Positions 1-14,344 are shown, counted from the first letter of the stretch. The stretch: DNA of 64,000 nt from Ziziphus jujuba (GCF_031755915.1 NC_083388.1:10415001-10479000), one strand, 5' to 3'. Notes: generated from the sequence alone by a model not told the origin. Translations and numbers: made by a program.

Positions 1-3000
1 CATATATAGAACTTTCCTTGTCCAATAATTGAATTGCTTTTGATAGCTATAGAGGGGTAGTACTACCGGTTTTGAATATATTGAAAAATTTGTTAACGTG
101 TGTATGAAATTTTGCATAATTTTTATTACCATTTCTAGCTAGGTATAGCAATAGGATTGGGGCCAAGTGAGATACTGCAAACGTAGAATTTTCCTTGTAC
201 TGCTCCAACAATATGGATAATAATTAGATGCATCTCCACCATTCTTTTTAGCCTACATTTCATTGGCTTTCCATTTAATTTCTCCAAGAAATTGGTTAAT
301 GTTTCTTATTTGTATATCTTAAGCAATATACTTGCTTTCATCCATATGATTCTCTGTCTCTTGCACATATACTTTAGATCTTTTGACCGAAAATCTTCGA
401 TATTAAATATTGGATTAGATCAATCGGCTAGAGCGGATGCGGCCGCATAATCTGTGGTCTTTTATTATTATTATTATTTGACATATTCCATCCCACTACA
501 TATATTAGATATAATTAATAGAAATTCAATTGATTAATGACTGATATAATTCTCTACATGCATCTTCCAAAATATTTCTTTCATTTACCTGTGACATTCA
601 TGAGAACGTACAGAAACCTCATATATATATATATATATATATAAATAGAACAGAAAAGACAGTTCGATGTTCATTTGGAATTAATATATCTGTGAGTTAT
701 TTTATGGAAATACATAAGAAATGTTTTTGAGCTCTATATTCATATTTTTTTTGGGGTGGAAAGCTCTATATGCGTGTTTGTATATGTAGAGTATTAACAA
801 AACAAAAAATTAAATAAAAAAAAAAGTTTGTATATAAAGAAGAAGTTAAATTGTTTTGAATATTGTGCCCAATGAATTCCGGGATAAATTAGAGAAGAGA
901 CAAAGAAATGGTAAAAGGAGTCGGTAATGGTCGGCTAACCTACATAAATTGAGGATTAATTGAATTCACATACGCATCAATTGGTTAATCATACATTTAC
1001 ATATTGTTTTTCTAATCTTAAAAAAAGAAAAAAAAAAAAATTGGGGTTCGTGGTAGCCAAACAAACTCTTTAATTGGACAATGTTGTTATGCCCTTTAGC
1101 ATTGGGAAACTTGAGCGAAATGATAGTTAGAAAGTTAAGGGACCGATATTTTTCTAACTAGACAGTAATTAATTATGAGCTTTCCTTTTCCAAAAATAAT
1201 ACTAATAAATAAATAAATGAAAATGAAAATGAAAAAGGTGGAAACTTGACAATTAGGAATCATTGGATGCCTCGTCTTTATGATTGTGTAATGATTTCTG
1301 TAAGCCGTTCAAGATATATATAGCTCTTAATTGATATCCACACGAAAGCAAAGATGGATAGAGTTAATAGTACTTCTCGTCTTGCAAATTAAAGACCAAG
1401 ATTCTGTTTTAATGATGTTGCCACATATTACCATAATTAATTTTCTTTCTAGGGATTTATTACCACAATTAATTAAATATATAGATAATTAAAATGGTCG
1501 GACTAGTTAGCCGTAATGTCAAGGTGAAAATAGTCCTATTGGAAAGCTACTTTTCTTTAATAATAATTTTTAATTTAAAATTTTCATTCCAATATATATA
1601 AAAAGATAAAAAAGGAAATCTCCTCTGGCCTACCACAGGATTATTGCACCAAGGCCTGCTTGCTTATCAGGGTCCAATCAGCCATATAGCTACAAGTGCA
1701 TGTGATTTTTTATTTTTATTTTGGTTGGGGTCGTGCTCGGCATTTTATGCTTTTATTTTCTAGATAAGCATTAATTGTTGTTTAGTGTGATTAGTAGAAC
1801 ATGTAATGGTTGTAATGATTAAAGGTAGAAAATGGGTGAGTTGGGTTCCATCAAACTGCCAAACTGCAGCATATATTAGCGGGTCCAAGCCCTTTTTGGT
1901 GACATTTTTGAGTGGGGGGTTGTTTCAAAGCTGAAAACCACAAGTACAGCCATCGATTACCATCTGATTAGCGCGGGATCCACGATTTTAACTAACTAAA
2001 TTCTCTAAGTACCATTGATTTGCTTTTTCATGGAAACCTTCTGTACCATGCCTATAGTGCGTGCAAAGATTTTGATCATTATCATTTTTCTTTTTTCTTT
2101 TTTCTCTCTAAGTAAACGATTTCCATCATTGTCTTGGTTATCACAAAGTTATAATTATGTCCCTCGTTTTTTTCCCTATATCTCTTTTACAATTTTTTAG
2201 GTATTTCATTTTCGCTAATGTGGGCTAGAATCTAAGCTTAATGTGCAACTGACTATTAAAATATAGACCAGATTACTTTTGACGCTCAATTGGATTCTTA
2301 TGTATTTCTATCAAAAACATTGGATTCTTATGTATGTTTTTGTAGGAATATAGACTGGTGGTTGTTATATATATTAAGTTGAATTACAATACTTTCGAAA
2401 TGATTTAAGCTAAAATAAATTATCGTTATATTTAAATTATTTTAAATAAAATTAAAATTTTAATATATATATATATATATAATGATTCTAAAATTTGAAT
2501 TTTAATATATACTTCAGTGCATCTAATTGCTGGGTTATCCCTCCAACCTCAACATGGTGAAAAAAGGTGTCTCCTCTCTCACATGACAAAATCGGTGTAT
2601 GTAGAGTATTTATGGACCATTGCGGTCCAGAATCCTCTGAAAGCGAGATTTTAATTTTGTATGGGTCCTATCTCCTATGTAAACCGATTTCTTTTATAAT
2701 CACGCCTAAAAAGATGTGGGACTTTGATTAGTGGTAGGATTAAAGGAGCTGTTAAAGATTTTTCTTTACTTTATTCTTTGTCTATATATGCTCTCTTTTT
2801 TATTTTTTTATTTTATTTCATATGTATGTACGTATATATGTAAGTATATGTAAAAGAATACTAAAGTTTACTGCCTACACATTCCTCGAAGCTTCTTGTT
2901 CCGATATGTACTTTTAATTTTTAAATAATCGGTCTATTTAAACTTCACTTTTTCCTTAATTTGTTATGTAGTACGGTTGGTGATATCCTACTTGTTTAGA

Positions 3001-5483
3001 TATTAATTACTATATTTAATTTATAAAAAAAGATTATTCTAATATTTCTATTGAATTGAGTACTTATTTTCAAAATATAATATTTTAGAATTTTATTTCA
3101 TCCGTCATATTTTTAAAATATTTAAATTTTGATATAGCATCTTTAACATTTGACATATCAATTAAGACTATATTTCCAACATAATATAATAATTGAGTCT
3201 AATTCACTACTTTGATACATCAATATGTTTAATATGTTTCTACCTTATATTGAGAACACGTTTCTAATAAAACATTGTATTGAGTCTAATGCACTATCGC
3301 ATCAACGTATTCTAACCTTATATTGAGAGTATACTCCAAGGATAACATTTTTCTAAAGTTGCTCACTAATTAATAATTTAGAATTAAAAGCCTAGTTGGT
3401 CAACTGACAAACCTTAACAATTAACACATTAATAAGTGTCAGCACAAGGTGAAAATTATGTTGCTAATGGATTAGAACTGTATATATAAAAAATTTGACT
3501 ATGATGGGCATCAACACCCATATCATGATCGAGGTCAATGCCTAATTATATGTATTTTGGGATAAATACATGAAAATGCACTATGAAATGAATGTAATTG
3601 GATGCAACGTCACCGAAATACAGGCATCAATGCTCACCTGTTTTACAACTATTTGTATATATGCATATATATATTTATGAATATAATTTGTGATGTCATA
3701 TTGTTTTTAAATAGCTGAGCAATGCAAAGATTGTGATCTTTTAGTTTGAACAGTCAAAATAGCAATGAATACTGATGATAATCTTAGATCCTAAATTTGC
3801 AACAATTTGCAACTCTACGATGGCCCTTAGATGGAAGTGCAAATATTGTGTTCCCTTGGACGGAAGCTACTTCTTTCGGGGGTTTCGTGGACAATAGGGT
3901 TAATATAGTGTTATTGTGAATAATATGTATCATTGTCATGTAAATATTTTAAAATATAGCTATCACAGTATTGAACAAATGTACTATCAGTCTACAAACT
4001 AACCTTCCTACAATGGGAAACTCGACTCAACTTTGTTTCTTTACTTGAGAATCTTCGTCATTTGATAAGAAGCAAGGAATGGAGACGTGAATGGGGAAAA
4101 GTTAAGGCAACAGGGCGGCGTACGACGAAGGCCACCTCACCCCAATCATGCAGTTGCCATTTATATTTAATGTTTTAATTAGGATTTTTTACTAAAGAAG
4201 ATTTCTCTGTTATCCATATTAATTATGATTTAAGTTAAATTTACTACATACCCTTATTATTTAGAAATATTAAAAAAAAAAGATTTTAGAAGAAATATAA
4301 AATATGCACTAATAATTTATTGCATGCCCATAATTCTTTAGGGATCAGACATAGAAAAGATGTAATAGTTTTTTATTTTTTTTATTTTTACAATAACTAA
4401 AATAGCTATTTCAGCAAACCATTGAACACTAATGTGGATTTATTTATATGTTTAATTTCAGCAGAAATTTTAATTAACTCATAATTCTCCTCCAGGCTAA
4501 GAGAAATTATATATAAGTGGTTTTACTTCTTGTCACTCATATAACAAATTAATGGATATTTCTCTATATATTTCGTCCTGCATGCATTAAAGGAAAATTT
4601 CTAAAAATTCACTGTTTCTAATAGAGTGTTAATCTTCTTTGATCATTTATAATACCCCTCGCATTTATAATAATTTCCCTTAACTTTGATATTTTGAACC
4701 CATAACTTTTCAGGTTTAGTTTGAATATCTTACCAACCATGTCTATCTGACTACTTGATCTAATAAAGTGTTAGTTGAAACTTTTCATTTCTGATTTAAT
4801 AATAATAAAAAATAAAAATAAAAAAAGGAAGAAGAAGAAATTCTTAAGATCCTCAGTGCAAATGAATCTTTATGGATCCTTCAATCACAATGAATGAATT
4901 TTAATTAATATAATAAGACTAGGACAAATTATAGGAGAGGACAAAGCCGTGATACGATGGTTTAAAGGTTGTTGTGGAAGATAGGCAGCCTTAGGAGTAG
5001 AGGACTAAGAACGACTAAGGTCCTCATGATCAGCTTTCTTAAAGGCCGACCGGCATGAGCCCATCTGGTGATCTTATTGTAGATACACCCCCATTGGTTT
5101 TTGGAAAAGAATGACAATTAATTAGGAAAGCAAAGCTATAGCTTTTTATCGCTTTGTAAATAATATATAGGTTTCTTTATCGGTATAGTAGTATTAACTT
5201 ATTCCTTTGATTAAAATCTTCTTTTCTCTTTAGTGTGGGTATGGATATACTGTAAAGTGAAAATTTATTTAGTAGGCCCAAATGGCTAAAATATACATGG
5301 GTTAATTTCACTTTAGTTGCACTTTAGTTTTTTCGAGTTTTAAGAAATTGCATATTTTGAATTTTTAAATTTAAAATATTTTGATTTAGGCATTTAAATT
5401 TAAATTTGTTACATTTTGATTTATTAATTTTTTAGCAAACAACAATTATGGTTTCAAGGTATTAAAATATAATATATATATAT

Positions 5484-5524
<41 letters not shown>

Positions 5525-6394
5525 AAGTATGGAGTCTAAATTACAATAAATTGTATTTTGATATTTTGATTAAATATTAATAGAACCTTCGATTATTGTT
5601 GGCAAAAAAAGAAAATCCAATTGGACCAAAATATAATAAATTAAAATTTAAAAATATAAATTGAAACGTGTTAAATTAAAAAAAAATTCACAAATTTAAA
5701 ATTTTTTTGGAAACACACAAATTTAATATTATCAAAGTATAATTAATCAAAAATACAATATATAAGGCCTAGCTAACAATTTTTCCGAACTTATTTACTG
5801 TTTCAATGGTCCATATATGTATGGTAGTGGCGGTGTTATTTTATTTATTTATTATTGTTATTATTTCTTTTTTTCTTTTCTTTTTTTTTTTTTTTTTTTT
5901 TGGGTAAAATAGTGGCGGTGTTATTTGATGGGAGACAAGGTGGGCCAAAATGCAAAAGTAGTGCTGCAGGAATGGCGACGGGACCTCTGTGACTTCTCAA
6001 GGTATATTGTATACTCTTTCCAAACAGTTAAAAGCAGTTATATTGCCTGATTGTAACTTTTTATAAAGAAAGGATATTATAGTAATTTGGTTTTAAAATT
6101 TCGCATCTTAAATTCTATAAATTGAGGAGTTTAGAAAATCACTTAGGAAATAAAAAAATGAAAAATAAAATGAAAATATGATCAAGTTGACATGAATGAT
6201 GGTGGCAATAGACAGATATATGTCAGGCTGAAAGGCGCTGCGCATATGAATTCATAGGACGTGTCAATTTTTTGCTCTAGAATTTGCTCCGACTAGTGAC
6301 TAGAGTACTGCCAAAGCATGTGCTTGCAGAGCCACTCACTTAGGGATTGCAATTCCTATTGGTGTATGATGTTTTTGCCAATTTGTTTATTAAT
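1..6394. other. AT-rich intergenic DNA, no gene recognised
   Basis: No reading frame here resembles a known protein, and the short open stretches are AT-biased and unconnected. There are (AT)n tracts (about 620-642, 2461-2480 and 5470-5521) and T-runs near 5880-5901. Slightly GC-richer islets at about 4080-4150, 4930-5090 and 6180-6360 have no recognisable coding or RNA structure. They could be promoter pieces or relics of old elements. An exon of a gene that lies mostly left of the window cannot be excluded. Confidence 0.6.
5470..5521. repeat. (AT)n microsatellite
   Basis: An almost pure AT dinucleotide run of about 50 bases, interrupted once by a G. Similar but shorter runs occur throughout the window, for example near 12574-12600, 21121-21140, 21565-21594, 23038-23065 and 41281-41302. 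Confidence 0.9.
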
Positions 6395-7375
6395 TTGTTA
6401 AAATTATTTAATTTAAATTTAATTTATTATTAATTATGTCAGAAAATTTTAAGTCAAATGTGATTTATTTAATAAATAGATTAATTTTGATCAAAATAAT
6501 TTATTTATATATAATTGATTTGTTTATATAAAATTAATCTGTTTATATAAATTTAATTTATTTATATAAATTTGATCTATTTATACTAAAATTTATCTAA
6601 TTAAATAAATTATTTTATTTAAATTAATTATTTCATATAAAATAAAAATAATTTAGTTATTAATTAATCTAAAATTAAAATATATATGTAACTCATATAA
6701 TTATAATTATAAATTTATAATAATATAATAATTTTATATAATACTTAAATATATGTATATATATATATATATATATAAATAAATATATAATAAACCTGAT
6801 ATTATTTTTCTAAAAATAATATAAAAAACTTAATTAATAATTATATTTTTAACTTTTTACATCTTCAATAGTCTTAGGTATATTAATATTTATTTTTTTG
6901 ATATCCATAAATCTATACATGTACTAAATATATTATATTTAAGTAAATAAATATTATTTTAATATTTTTTATTTTTTTAATTAATAAAAAATTAATAATA
7001 AAATTTTAAATAAGTTTATAATTTAGTAATAAAAAAGTATTAGTTAAAGTTTTATTAATGGTAAATTTATTATATTAAAGTTATAATTTAAATGGATTAT
7101 ATTCATGTCGGGTTGGATTGATATGTTAATTTAGACCTTTAGTTAAACGGATTAATTTAGATCAATTTCTTATTAAACAAATCAATACAAAATTAATATG
7201 TTTAATAATATAGGTCAATTTCAGATTAAGCAGGTTAACTTGAAATTGACATATTTAATAATTATATTAAATGGGTTGATCTGAATTTGATTCAATCCCA
7301 TTTATAATTAATTCAAATCTACTAATTTCTTGTCATTTTCGAATTATATCACCCTGCCATAACCTAAATTACACC
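6395..7375. repeat. Diffuse MITE-like AT-rich repeat block
   Basis: The block repeats short motifs of the type 'ggttgatt', 'aaattgacat' and 'aaacggatta' in direct and inverted form (about 7105-7300). It ends near 7375 with a GC-richer edge. The 'gggtt-gat ... aaattgaca' vocabulary resembles a common class of plant non-autonomous DNA elements. No clean terminal inverted repeat or target-site duplication could be delimited, so limits and class are uncertain. Confidence 0.3.
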
Positions 7376-8110
7376 CCTACACTCATCATCACTACCTAAA
7401 TGCAAAGTGCATTCATTTTCAGCATTTTCATTTTTTTGCTTTATTTGGAGTGAATAACTTCAGCTTAGACCTGCATATATGCTGCACTAGTACTCTTCCT
7501 TCCTTACATAATTTTCTATTGATCAAACTTTACTTTCCCAAAGGAAAAAAAAATAAAAAAGGAAAAAGAAGAAGAAGAAACCAAATAACTTCTTATGTGA
7601 TTTCCTTACTAATGATTGTGTCATTCCCTACAATGTTACAACATTTTTCAGGAATTTTATCTTTTGGATTAATTCACATAACAATATTATAGTTTATTGG
7701 TTTTACTCATAATTTTTGGATAGGAGGTGGAAAAAACAAACAATTTATTTGTTTGATCAATTGGGTTTCATTTATTTTAAAAAATGTATTAATTTAAATG
7801 AAATGAATAGTTGTTGGCCTCTAAATATTTATTAGATCCATTACAATTTCTATGAAACAATTAGAATTTATTTTTATATGCTCATCCTATATATATATAT
7901 ATATATATATTTATCTCTTTGAGGCTTTTTGTCAATTTGGACAGGTTTTGATACTTTGTTGTTCAACATCTAGGTCAAATAAAGTTAGTTCAATTAATAA
8001 ACTATTCATATTTACAGTTAGGATATCGTAGATTCAAAACATAAAATGAGTGAGAAAATTATTATAAATTATGAAAAAAAATTTTAAAATATCCTTAATT
8101 TTTATAAATT

Positions 8111-8493
8111 TTTAAAAATCTAGATTGAATAAAATATGAATTTTCAATTTCTTAAAGATCAATTAATATCTTGGATTGTACCTGCAGTCAGTGAAGCAAA
8201 AATCGGTGACACAATGGAAATATCGGCGATAATATTGTGTGTCGAACACCGATGGGGGGGGGGGGGGGGGGAAGGAAGTAATTTCTGTCAGGGATGCCGG
8301 AGAAATGTCACCGGAGTCGAAAAATGTAGGCGGAATCATCGAAAATTGATGGGAGTGTCAGATTTTTTATGGACAATGGTGGAAACACAGAGGAAAAGCC
8401 GATTGTTGGTGGAGATCTTGGATGGAAATATCAGTTGGCCTCTGTCTCAAGAAGAAGAAGAAGAAGAAGAAGATGAAGAGGAAGAAGACCTAC
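8111..8493. other. GC-richer islet forming the left flank of the solo LTR insertion
   Basis: This stretch carries 'atcggtg' and 'gccggag' type motifs, an 18-base G run (8254-8271) and a GAA-rich tract (about 8451-8490). It is open in one plus-strand frame for about 120 codons, but the translation is low complexity (Gly run, then Glu run) and matches no family I know. The LTR insertion split it from 11566-11760, which has the same purine-rich character. It is probably an old non-coding element. Confidence 0.5.
8254..8271 (+). repeat. (G)18 homopolymer
   Basis: Eighteen consecutive G residues, exceptional in this AT-rich window. Such a run could form quadruplex structures. Its exact length is also prone to sequencing or assembly error. 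Confidence 0.95.
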
Positions 8494-11400
8494 TGTCAGG
8501 ACCCGTCCAGAATTCCTCCTCCGGAACCCTAGACAAGCCCTAATCCCAGGGAAATACCATCGGACCCTCCAACGGAAAATCTGGCCCCTAAGGGATTTAC
8601 TTACCACAAATTACCTGCACTGAAAACGCACTTCTATACTCATCCCCTTATTCCTCCCACGATACTACAAATTGATTCCACAAATTTCAACACTTCAAAT
8701 AACAACAGCAGCAACCCAGTGCATAAAAACAACTACACGTCCAATACAGTATACAGAGCATCATACAACAAATGTGGAATTTATAAAATGACAGATCAGA
8801 AGTAATACAAGACAGAGAGGAAAAAGGGAAGAAAAACTTCTTGAACCTTCGGCAACGAACTGAGACGTTGGGCTCGTCCCGGACAATCAACGTCTCCAAC
8901 CTGGACCTAGGGGAACGGAATTTAAGAGTGTGAGATGCTAATCATCTCCGTGAGTGACCCTAACTACTGAACACCTTTAATAATAAAATAATATTAATAG
9001 CAATTAAAGAATAGAACAAATACCAACAATTAATAAATAAATAAATAAACAATTGAAGTAATACTTTCTCTCAAAATCCTCACTAGTCACTCCGTTGGAA
9101 AAGTTCCCCTTTTAAAACCTTTTCGCAAAACCCGATGTACGTACTTCCCGAAATCCAAGGAACCAAATAATTTAATAAACAACAAATAAACAAATAAATA
9201 AATAAATAAATAAATACCCCAAATATAAATAAACTGCAATAAATTATAATAAATAATTTTAGAACACCTTTGGGGTTTAAAACATTATTTGCAATTTACA
9301 CCGACGCACCACACCATATACCGGTGATGCCCTCCGATACCCAGCGTCCTGAGCACCGACTGGCGGGGGGGTTAAAGAGAGAAACCTGCAACGATCACTT
9401 CGGCGTCCCGACAGTACCGCTGCTAAAACCATCAACCCGGCCAAGAAGGGGGGCGGCTGTGCACAACAATAACCTTGCCTGCCGACGGTCCAATGGCAAC
9501 TCACGGGTGAAGTAATAACCGCACGCTAAACCACATAATAACCGCGTGCTACCACGTGTCCATACACCATACACCAGAACACCAATAATGTATGAGTGCG
9601 TCTAAAAATAAACAATAATAACCAACCGTACCGTTTTTCCAAAATTACCGTGGGAAATACATTAAATTCTCACACTTACCATCCCACATATTTTTATTTA
9701 ACAACCCGGTACGAAACATTGATAACCAACAAACCACAATTTTCTCGAAGTACGAGATGCAACCATAAAAATACCACGGGCATAATTTATAAAATTTAAA
9801 CAAATATTTTCGTAAAATATTTAATCCAATTATGCCCGAAAAATATTAATTAAAATCACGTACAATTAATTCCGAAACATACTTTGCTCATGCATAATAA
9901 ATAAATTAAACCACAATAAAACCATAACCAAATTGTACCCCATGAGCATAAATTAAATACCAATTAAACATAATTAATTGCCCAAAAATGATATAAAATC
10001 CAGACACAATCAATTACTGAAAATACTTGCTCATGTGTAATAAATACCGTTTAATCATAATGAAATAATAATCGGGAATTTTCTAATGACTCCAAAATTT
10101 CATTTAACACCAATGGGTAAATATATATAAAAAATAATATTTTTCCCTGTTATATTTAAAATACGCCACATGAGCACAATTTACAGATATCAAATTAATA
10201 CCACATAAATACAATTAATTACCCCAAAAATATTTTTAAAGGTGGGTCACTCACCTGGAGCACACAATTAACCCATGATCCACCACGGGATCAATTCTAC
10301 GACTCACCGATGCTCCTAGAACAAAATTCACAGACAGTCAAATAAATTAATATTTTAATCGAGTAAATAATACCCGGTACCCGGGGGGTCAAAACACAAA
10401 CGTTAACCAAAATAGGCGAATAATATACCGAATCGAAGCTCGTGGGACGAGGATCACCAATCCGGTCTCCATCGACCTCAATTCCGCCGGAGGTGGCCGG
10501 AATTTGGTCGGGAAGTTTCGGCCGGTTTTGATCTTGAGGGATCTTTCAAACGGTGGGGATTTTGGGCAAACTAACCCCGGAAATGGACTCGGAGGGGTCG
10601 AAAATAGTGGGATAGAGGTATGGGACGGGCTGGGTTGGTCGGAAACGGCGAGAATCGCCGGAAAAATTTCACCTCGCCGCCGCGACTTCGCCGGCCCGAT
10701 CTGGGCGCGTCCGGCGGCGGCTGGCCGGGAAATTTGGTGGTTGAGATCGCGAGGTGGCGGGCTACACCGGTGGCCGGCGCGTGTAGCATTCCGGCAACTG
10801 CAATCCGGCGAAACGCCGGTCAAACAGGGAGAGGGAGAGAGTCAAAGGAGAGAGAAAAAGAGAGAAAAAGCTGCATTTTGTTTATCTGTCGGGCTCGGGG
10901 AAGAAGGGAAGGAAAGGGAAAGGAAAAAAAAGAAAAAAGAAAAAAAGATAGAGTTTTCCCATGTGGGGAAAAAGAAAAAGAAAAAGAAAAAGAAAAGAAA
11001 AAAAATATATATTAAAATAATTAAATAATAATATTATTATTTAAAATAATAATAAAAATAATTTGATTTTACACATGGTTGACATGTGGCATTTCACCAT
11101 GGTGACACATGGTCACCTTCATTAAGTCACACGTGGCACATCGTTATGCGTGTAAAAAAATAATATTAAAATAATACAGTATTTGAAAAACTTTACAGGT
11201 CCATAACTTTCAAACCACATGTCCAAATCGGACGTGCCGCTAGTCTACGGAATAGTATCGACGAGCACTTCACAACCATGCATGAGTCAAAGCTCAACCT
11301 TGCATGAATAAAAAGTCAACTCCGACACCCCTTGGACAGTTTGGACCTCAACTTGTTTTGCTCATAACTTTCAAACTGTAGCTCCGTTTTCAACGTGCTA

Positions 11401-11565
11401 CCAGTCTACAAACTCGTGCCAACGTGTACTTCGTAACAGTACCTCAGTCAACCTAAAATTCCAACCGGGTCAAAAAGTCAACTTTTGACCCCTTCGTTCA
11501 ACGGTCAACAGTCAACCTCGGTCAATGTGCAAAAATTCCGATATGGTTCGGGACGGGGTGTTACA
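8494..11565 (+). mobile_element. Solo LTR (3,072 bp) of a long-LTR retrotransposon family, probably Ty3/gypsy
   Basis: The element starts TGTCAGGACCC and ends GGGTGTTACA, which are near-inverse ends of the usual TG..CA form. It is bounded by identical 5-bp direct repeats CCTAC (8489-8493 and 11566-11570), the target-site duplication left by integration. No primer-binding site, gag or pol lies beside it, so it is a solo LTR left by LTR-LTR recombination. Inside is a GC-rich core (about 10440-10830), a purine-rich stretch (10830-11010), then 'cataactttcaaac' motifs near the 3' end. The long open frames in the GC-rich core are unlike any protein I know and are not called as genes. The first 1.3 kb recurs, closely similar, from 62689 to the window's right edge. 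Gypsy affiliation is inferred from size and style. Confidence 0.9.
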
Positions 11566-11765
11566 CCTACGATCTGCTTCTTCCTATGATCTGCCAGAGC
11601 CTAGAGAGAAGAGAAAGAGAGAAGGGAAGGGAAAGGAAAAGAGAGAAGAGGAAGACCATGCCGGAAGGAAAAGACTAAAAGAGATTGGTCGGCCGGGTAG
11701 TAGAAAGGGAAAGACTAAAAGAGATGGGGTAGGCAAGGAAAGAAGAAGAGGAAGGATCTGAAGAA
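11566..11765. other. Right flank of the solo LTR, purine-rich
   Basis: Continues the islet interrupted by the LTR. It is AG-rich and contains a repeated 'aaagactaaaagagat' unit (about 11671 and 11711). No coding capacity is recognised. Confidence 0.5.
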
Positions 11766-12575
11766 ACTTTTTTTTTATTATTTTTTAATGTTTAAAAAAA
11801 ATATTAATTTTTTTTTTGTTTAATAATTAAATTGTTTAATGAACAGAGCCTGGTCAAGCTTACATGTGGCCCTTGGCAAGATAGGAAGATAGGGCCTCAT
11901 AGGAATTTGCTTTATTTTTATTTTTTTTTAAATTGTTTATATAGAATTTATTTTTATACTCAATGTTTTTTAGAGTTTAACACTAAAATATTTTAAAAAA
12001 AAAACAATTATACACTAAATATATTATAAAATATGTAAAATAAAATTATAATTCCATTTCAGAAGAAGTTTAGAAAAAAAAATACTATGATGCAATACAT
12101 TAAATTCTCAATTTATTTTGAATATAATGTTTTTTTAAAAAAAAAAAAACACCTTTGAATATAATGAAGGCTTTTTTTTTTTTTTTTAGAAGTATTTGTC
12201 ATGTTACATAATAAAAAAAAAAAAAGAGATACCAATTTTTTTTTTTAATGAAAATATATATTCTTAATTATTAAAGGAAAAACTTAAAAATGCATTAAAG
12301 TAATTAACAATTATTTGCCAACAAATTAGGTTGGTCAAACCATTAATGTATTTATTGCAATTTTATTTTTTCAAGACTTGTCGAAATTAATCCACCAATT
12401 TATCATCTATAAATCTATTTCATCAACTCATATAAATACTAATCTTATTAAAAATAAAATAAAATAATAAATTAATATTAAAAAACTCGCATAAATATTA
12501 TTACTTTCATTTCTTTATTTTAAAATACTTGTAATAATCATTTGTAAACCTTTTAATTGGGAGCTTTGCTTTTAC

Positions 12576-12606
<31 letters not shown>

Positions 12607-14160
12607 AATTACGGGACCTAATAATTTGGGGGCCTAAGGCAATGGTTTGGTGGCCTTACCCTAAAGATGGATCTGTTAATAAAAGTGCAGAAAATGGATA
12701 AAAGTGCATAAATTGTTTATTAGTTTGATTTTTTTTCCATTCAATGTTTATGGATTTTCAAAATATTAATCAAATAGTACATCAAAAGAAAAAAAAAAGT
12801 TTGAAATGAAATCAAAATAAAAAAAAATAATAGTAAATATCATCAAATATTGGGAATTATATATTTGAGAATTTTTTATATCTTAATATTATCTATTAAA
12901 TTATTCTATATTTTGGTATTAAATAACATTATACTTTATTCACTTATAATAATTTAAAATATTTATGAACTATTTTATTATTATTGTATTTTTATATTAT
13001 TTTACTATATAATTATTTCATATATCAAAATTTGTATTCTAAATTAAAAATATACATATTTTATAACCTTATCGATATTTCTATAAATTTATATTTTTAA
13101 TATTTTAATTGACATCGATATTTTCTTCGCAGTTTATAGTTAGTTAAAAAAAAGCTTTATCATTATGGATTAGAATTAGGCCTTAGCCACATGGGCTCTC
13201 CACCAACTGGGGCTTCAACGTTGACATAAACCTGTTGGGTCAAATACGTACTCTGTTTGGGCTACAAATTTTACATTATTTTGTTGGGCCAAAACCAAAG
13301 AGCACTACTGCTCTGCTCTCAATGCAAATTGGGATTTTAGGGATGCAGAAAAAAAAAAATAAAAAAAAAATTTGATTTCAAGTTGGTTTGTTACTTCGAT
13401 TTACTTAGTATTTTTTAGGAAATGATAATTGAATTCCCCCACCAAAAAAAAAGAAAAAAAAGAGAAATGATTTTTAAAAAGTCACCTAATTTTTATTTCT
13501 TCTACAAATTACTAAATAAATGATTTTTTTTGAAATAAAATCACTAACAAAATCACTTTAGATTTTTTTTTTTCTCTCCAAACACTATAGAAGGTGCTTT
13601 TAGTTCCTTTGCAATGCTTTTAGCACTTTATGAGTCACTCCCAAACAGATTCTTAGTAGTTTTAGTTCATAAATACTACTACCATATAGGGGGCCTACAT
13701 GAGTACAATGAATGAACATAATTTATTTAGGTGAAATAAAATGATAATCGGGCTAAATTTATGGTTAAATTTGTAGTAAGGGACTTGATAGGAGGTTAAA
13801 ACTACCTATAATGTTTACTTAAACATATGATTTGTCCAAGTAGAGCGTACCAACCTGCCAAAATCACAAATCTTTTTACAGTCGCAGCTGTTGTCATACT
13901 CAACAAGGTTGAAACTTCCAACAAAAAAGGAACAAATTATTCTATTCATAAAAGAAAATGAAATGTATTCATGCAATAAATTGATATCGTTTAATATTCT
14001 AGAATGTCATGTATTATTATCCAATTGAAGTAACAATTTTGATAGATATTATTCTTTTACCATTTTTTACGAGGTACCAAGAAAAATCAATTTAAAATTT
14101 AATTTGACATCTATATAAATTTAAAAAATAGAATATTATCAAATAATGGGAAGAAAAAAA
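11766..14160. other. AT-rich intergenic DNA upstream of RPL35
   Basis: Poly-A and poly-T stretches, an (AT)n run near 12574-12600 and scattered 'atcgatattt' motifs (about 13070-13130). No gene, RNA or delimitable transposon is recognised. The stretch about 13430-13650 ends in 'cactcccaaacaga', reminiscent of hAT-type MITE termini, but no matching partner end was found. Confidence 0.6.
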
Positions 14161-14169
14161 AGTAATAAT

Positions 14170-14259
14170 TGGGCCTTGGGTGCCCTAGGGAGTCCTTAGG
14201 CCGAAACCAAAAAATGGCCCAGGCCTCTAGTGCTTTGCTCTGGAGCCGAACTAGGGTTT
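14170..14259 (+). promoter_or_regulatory. RPL35 promoter: two site II elements and a telo-box
   Basis: TGGGCC occurs at 14170-14175 and on the opposite strand at 14216-14221 (GGCCCA). TAGGGTTT, the inverse telo-box AAACCCTA, is at 14252-14259. Site II elements (TGGGCC/T) combined with a telo-box typify promoters of plant cytosolic ribosomal-protein genes and are linked to expression in dividing cells. No strong TATA box is placed between them and the ATG at 14345, which also fits the class. A pyrimidine-rich 'ttcgctctcttctcc' stretch (about 14301-14315) is a plausible transcription start region. Confidence 0.75.
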
Positions 14260-14344
14260 TGGGATACGAAACATTAAGGACCGCCAGCCTCGTTGTAACT
14301 TTCGCTCTCTTCTCCATCTCGTAGTCGGACCAAAATCCATAGCC

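Noticed and set aside
8136..8543. 135-codon open frame ending in a Glu run
   Set aside because: It is built from a poly-G tract and a GAA repeat, crosses the LTR insertion boundary at 8494, and has no homology I recognise.
10389..11028. Long open frames on both strands in GC-rich DNA
   Set aside because: They lie entirely inside the solo LTR, overlap on opposite strands, are low complexity at the purine-rich end, and resemble no protein. High GC and few stops explain them.
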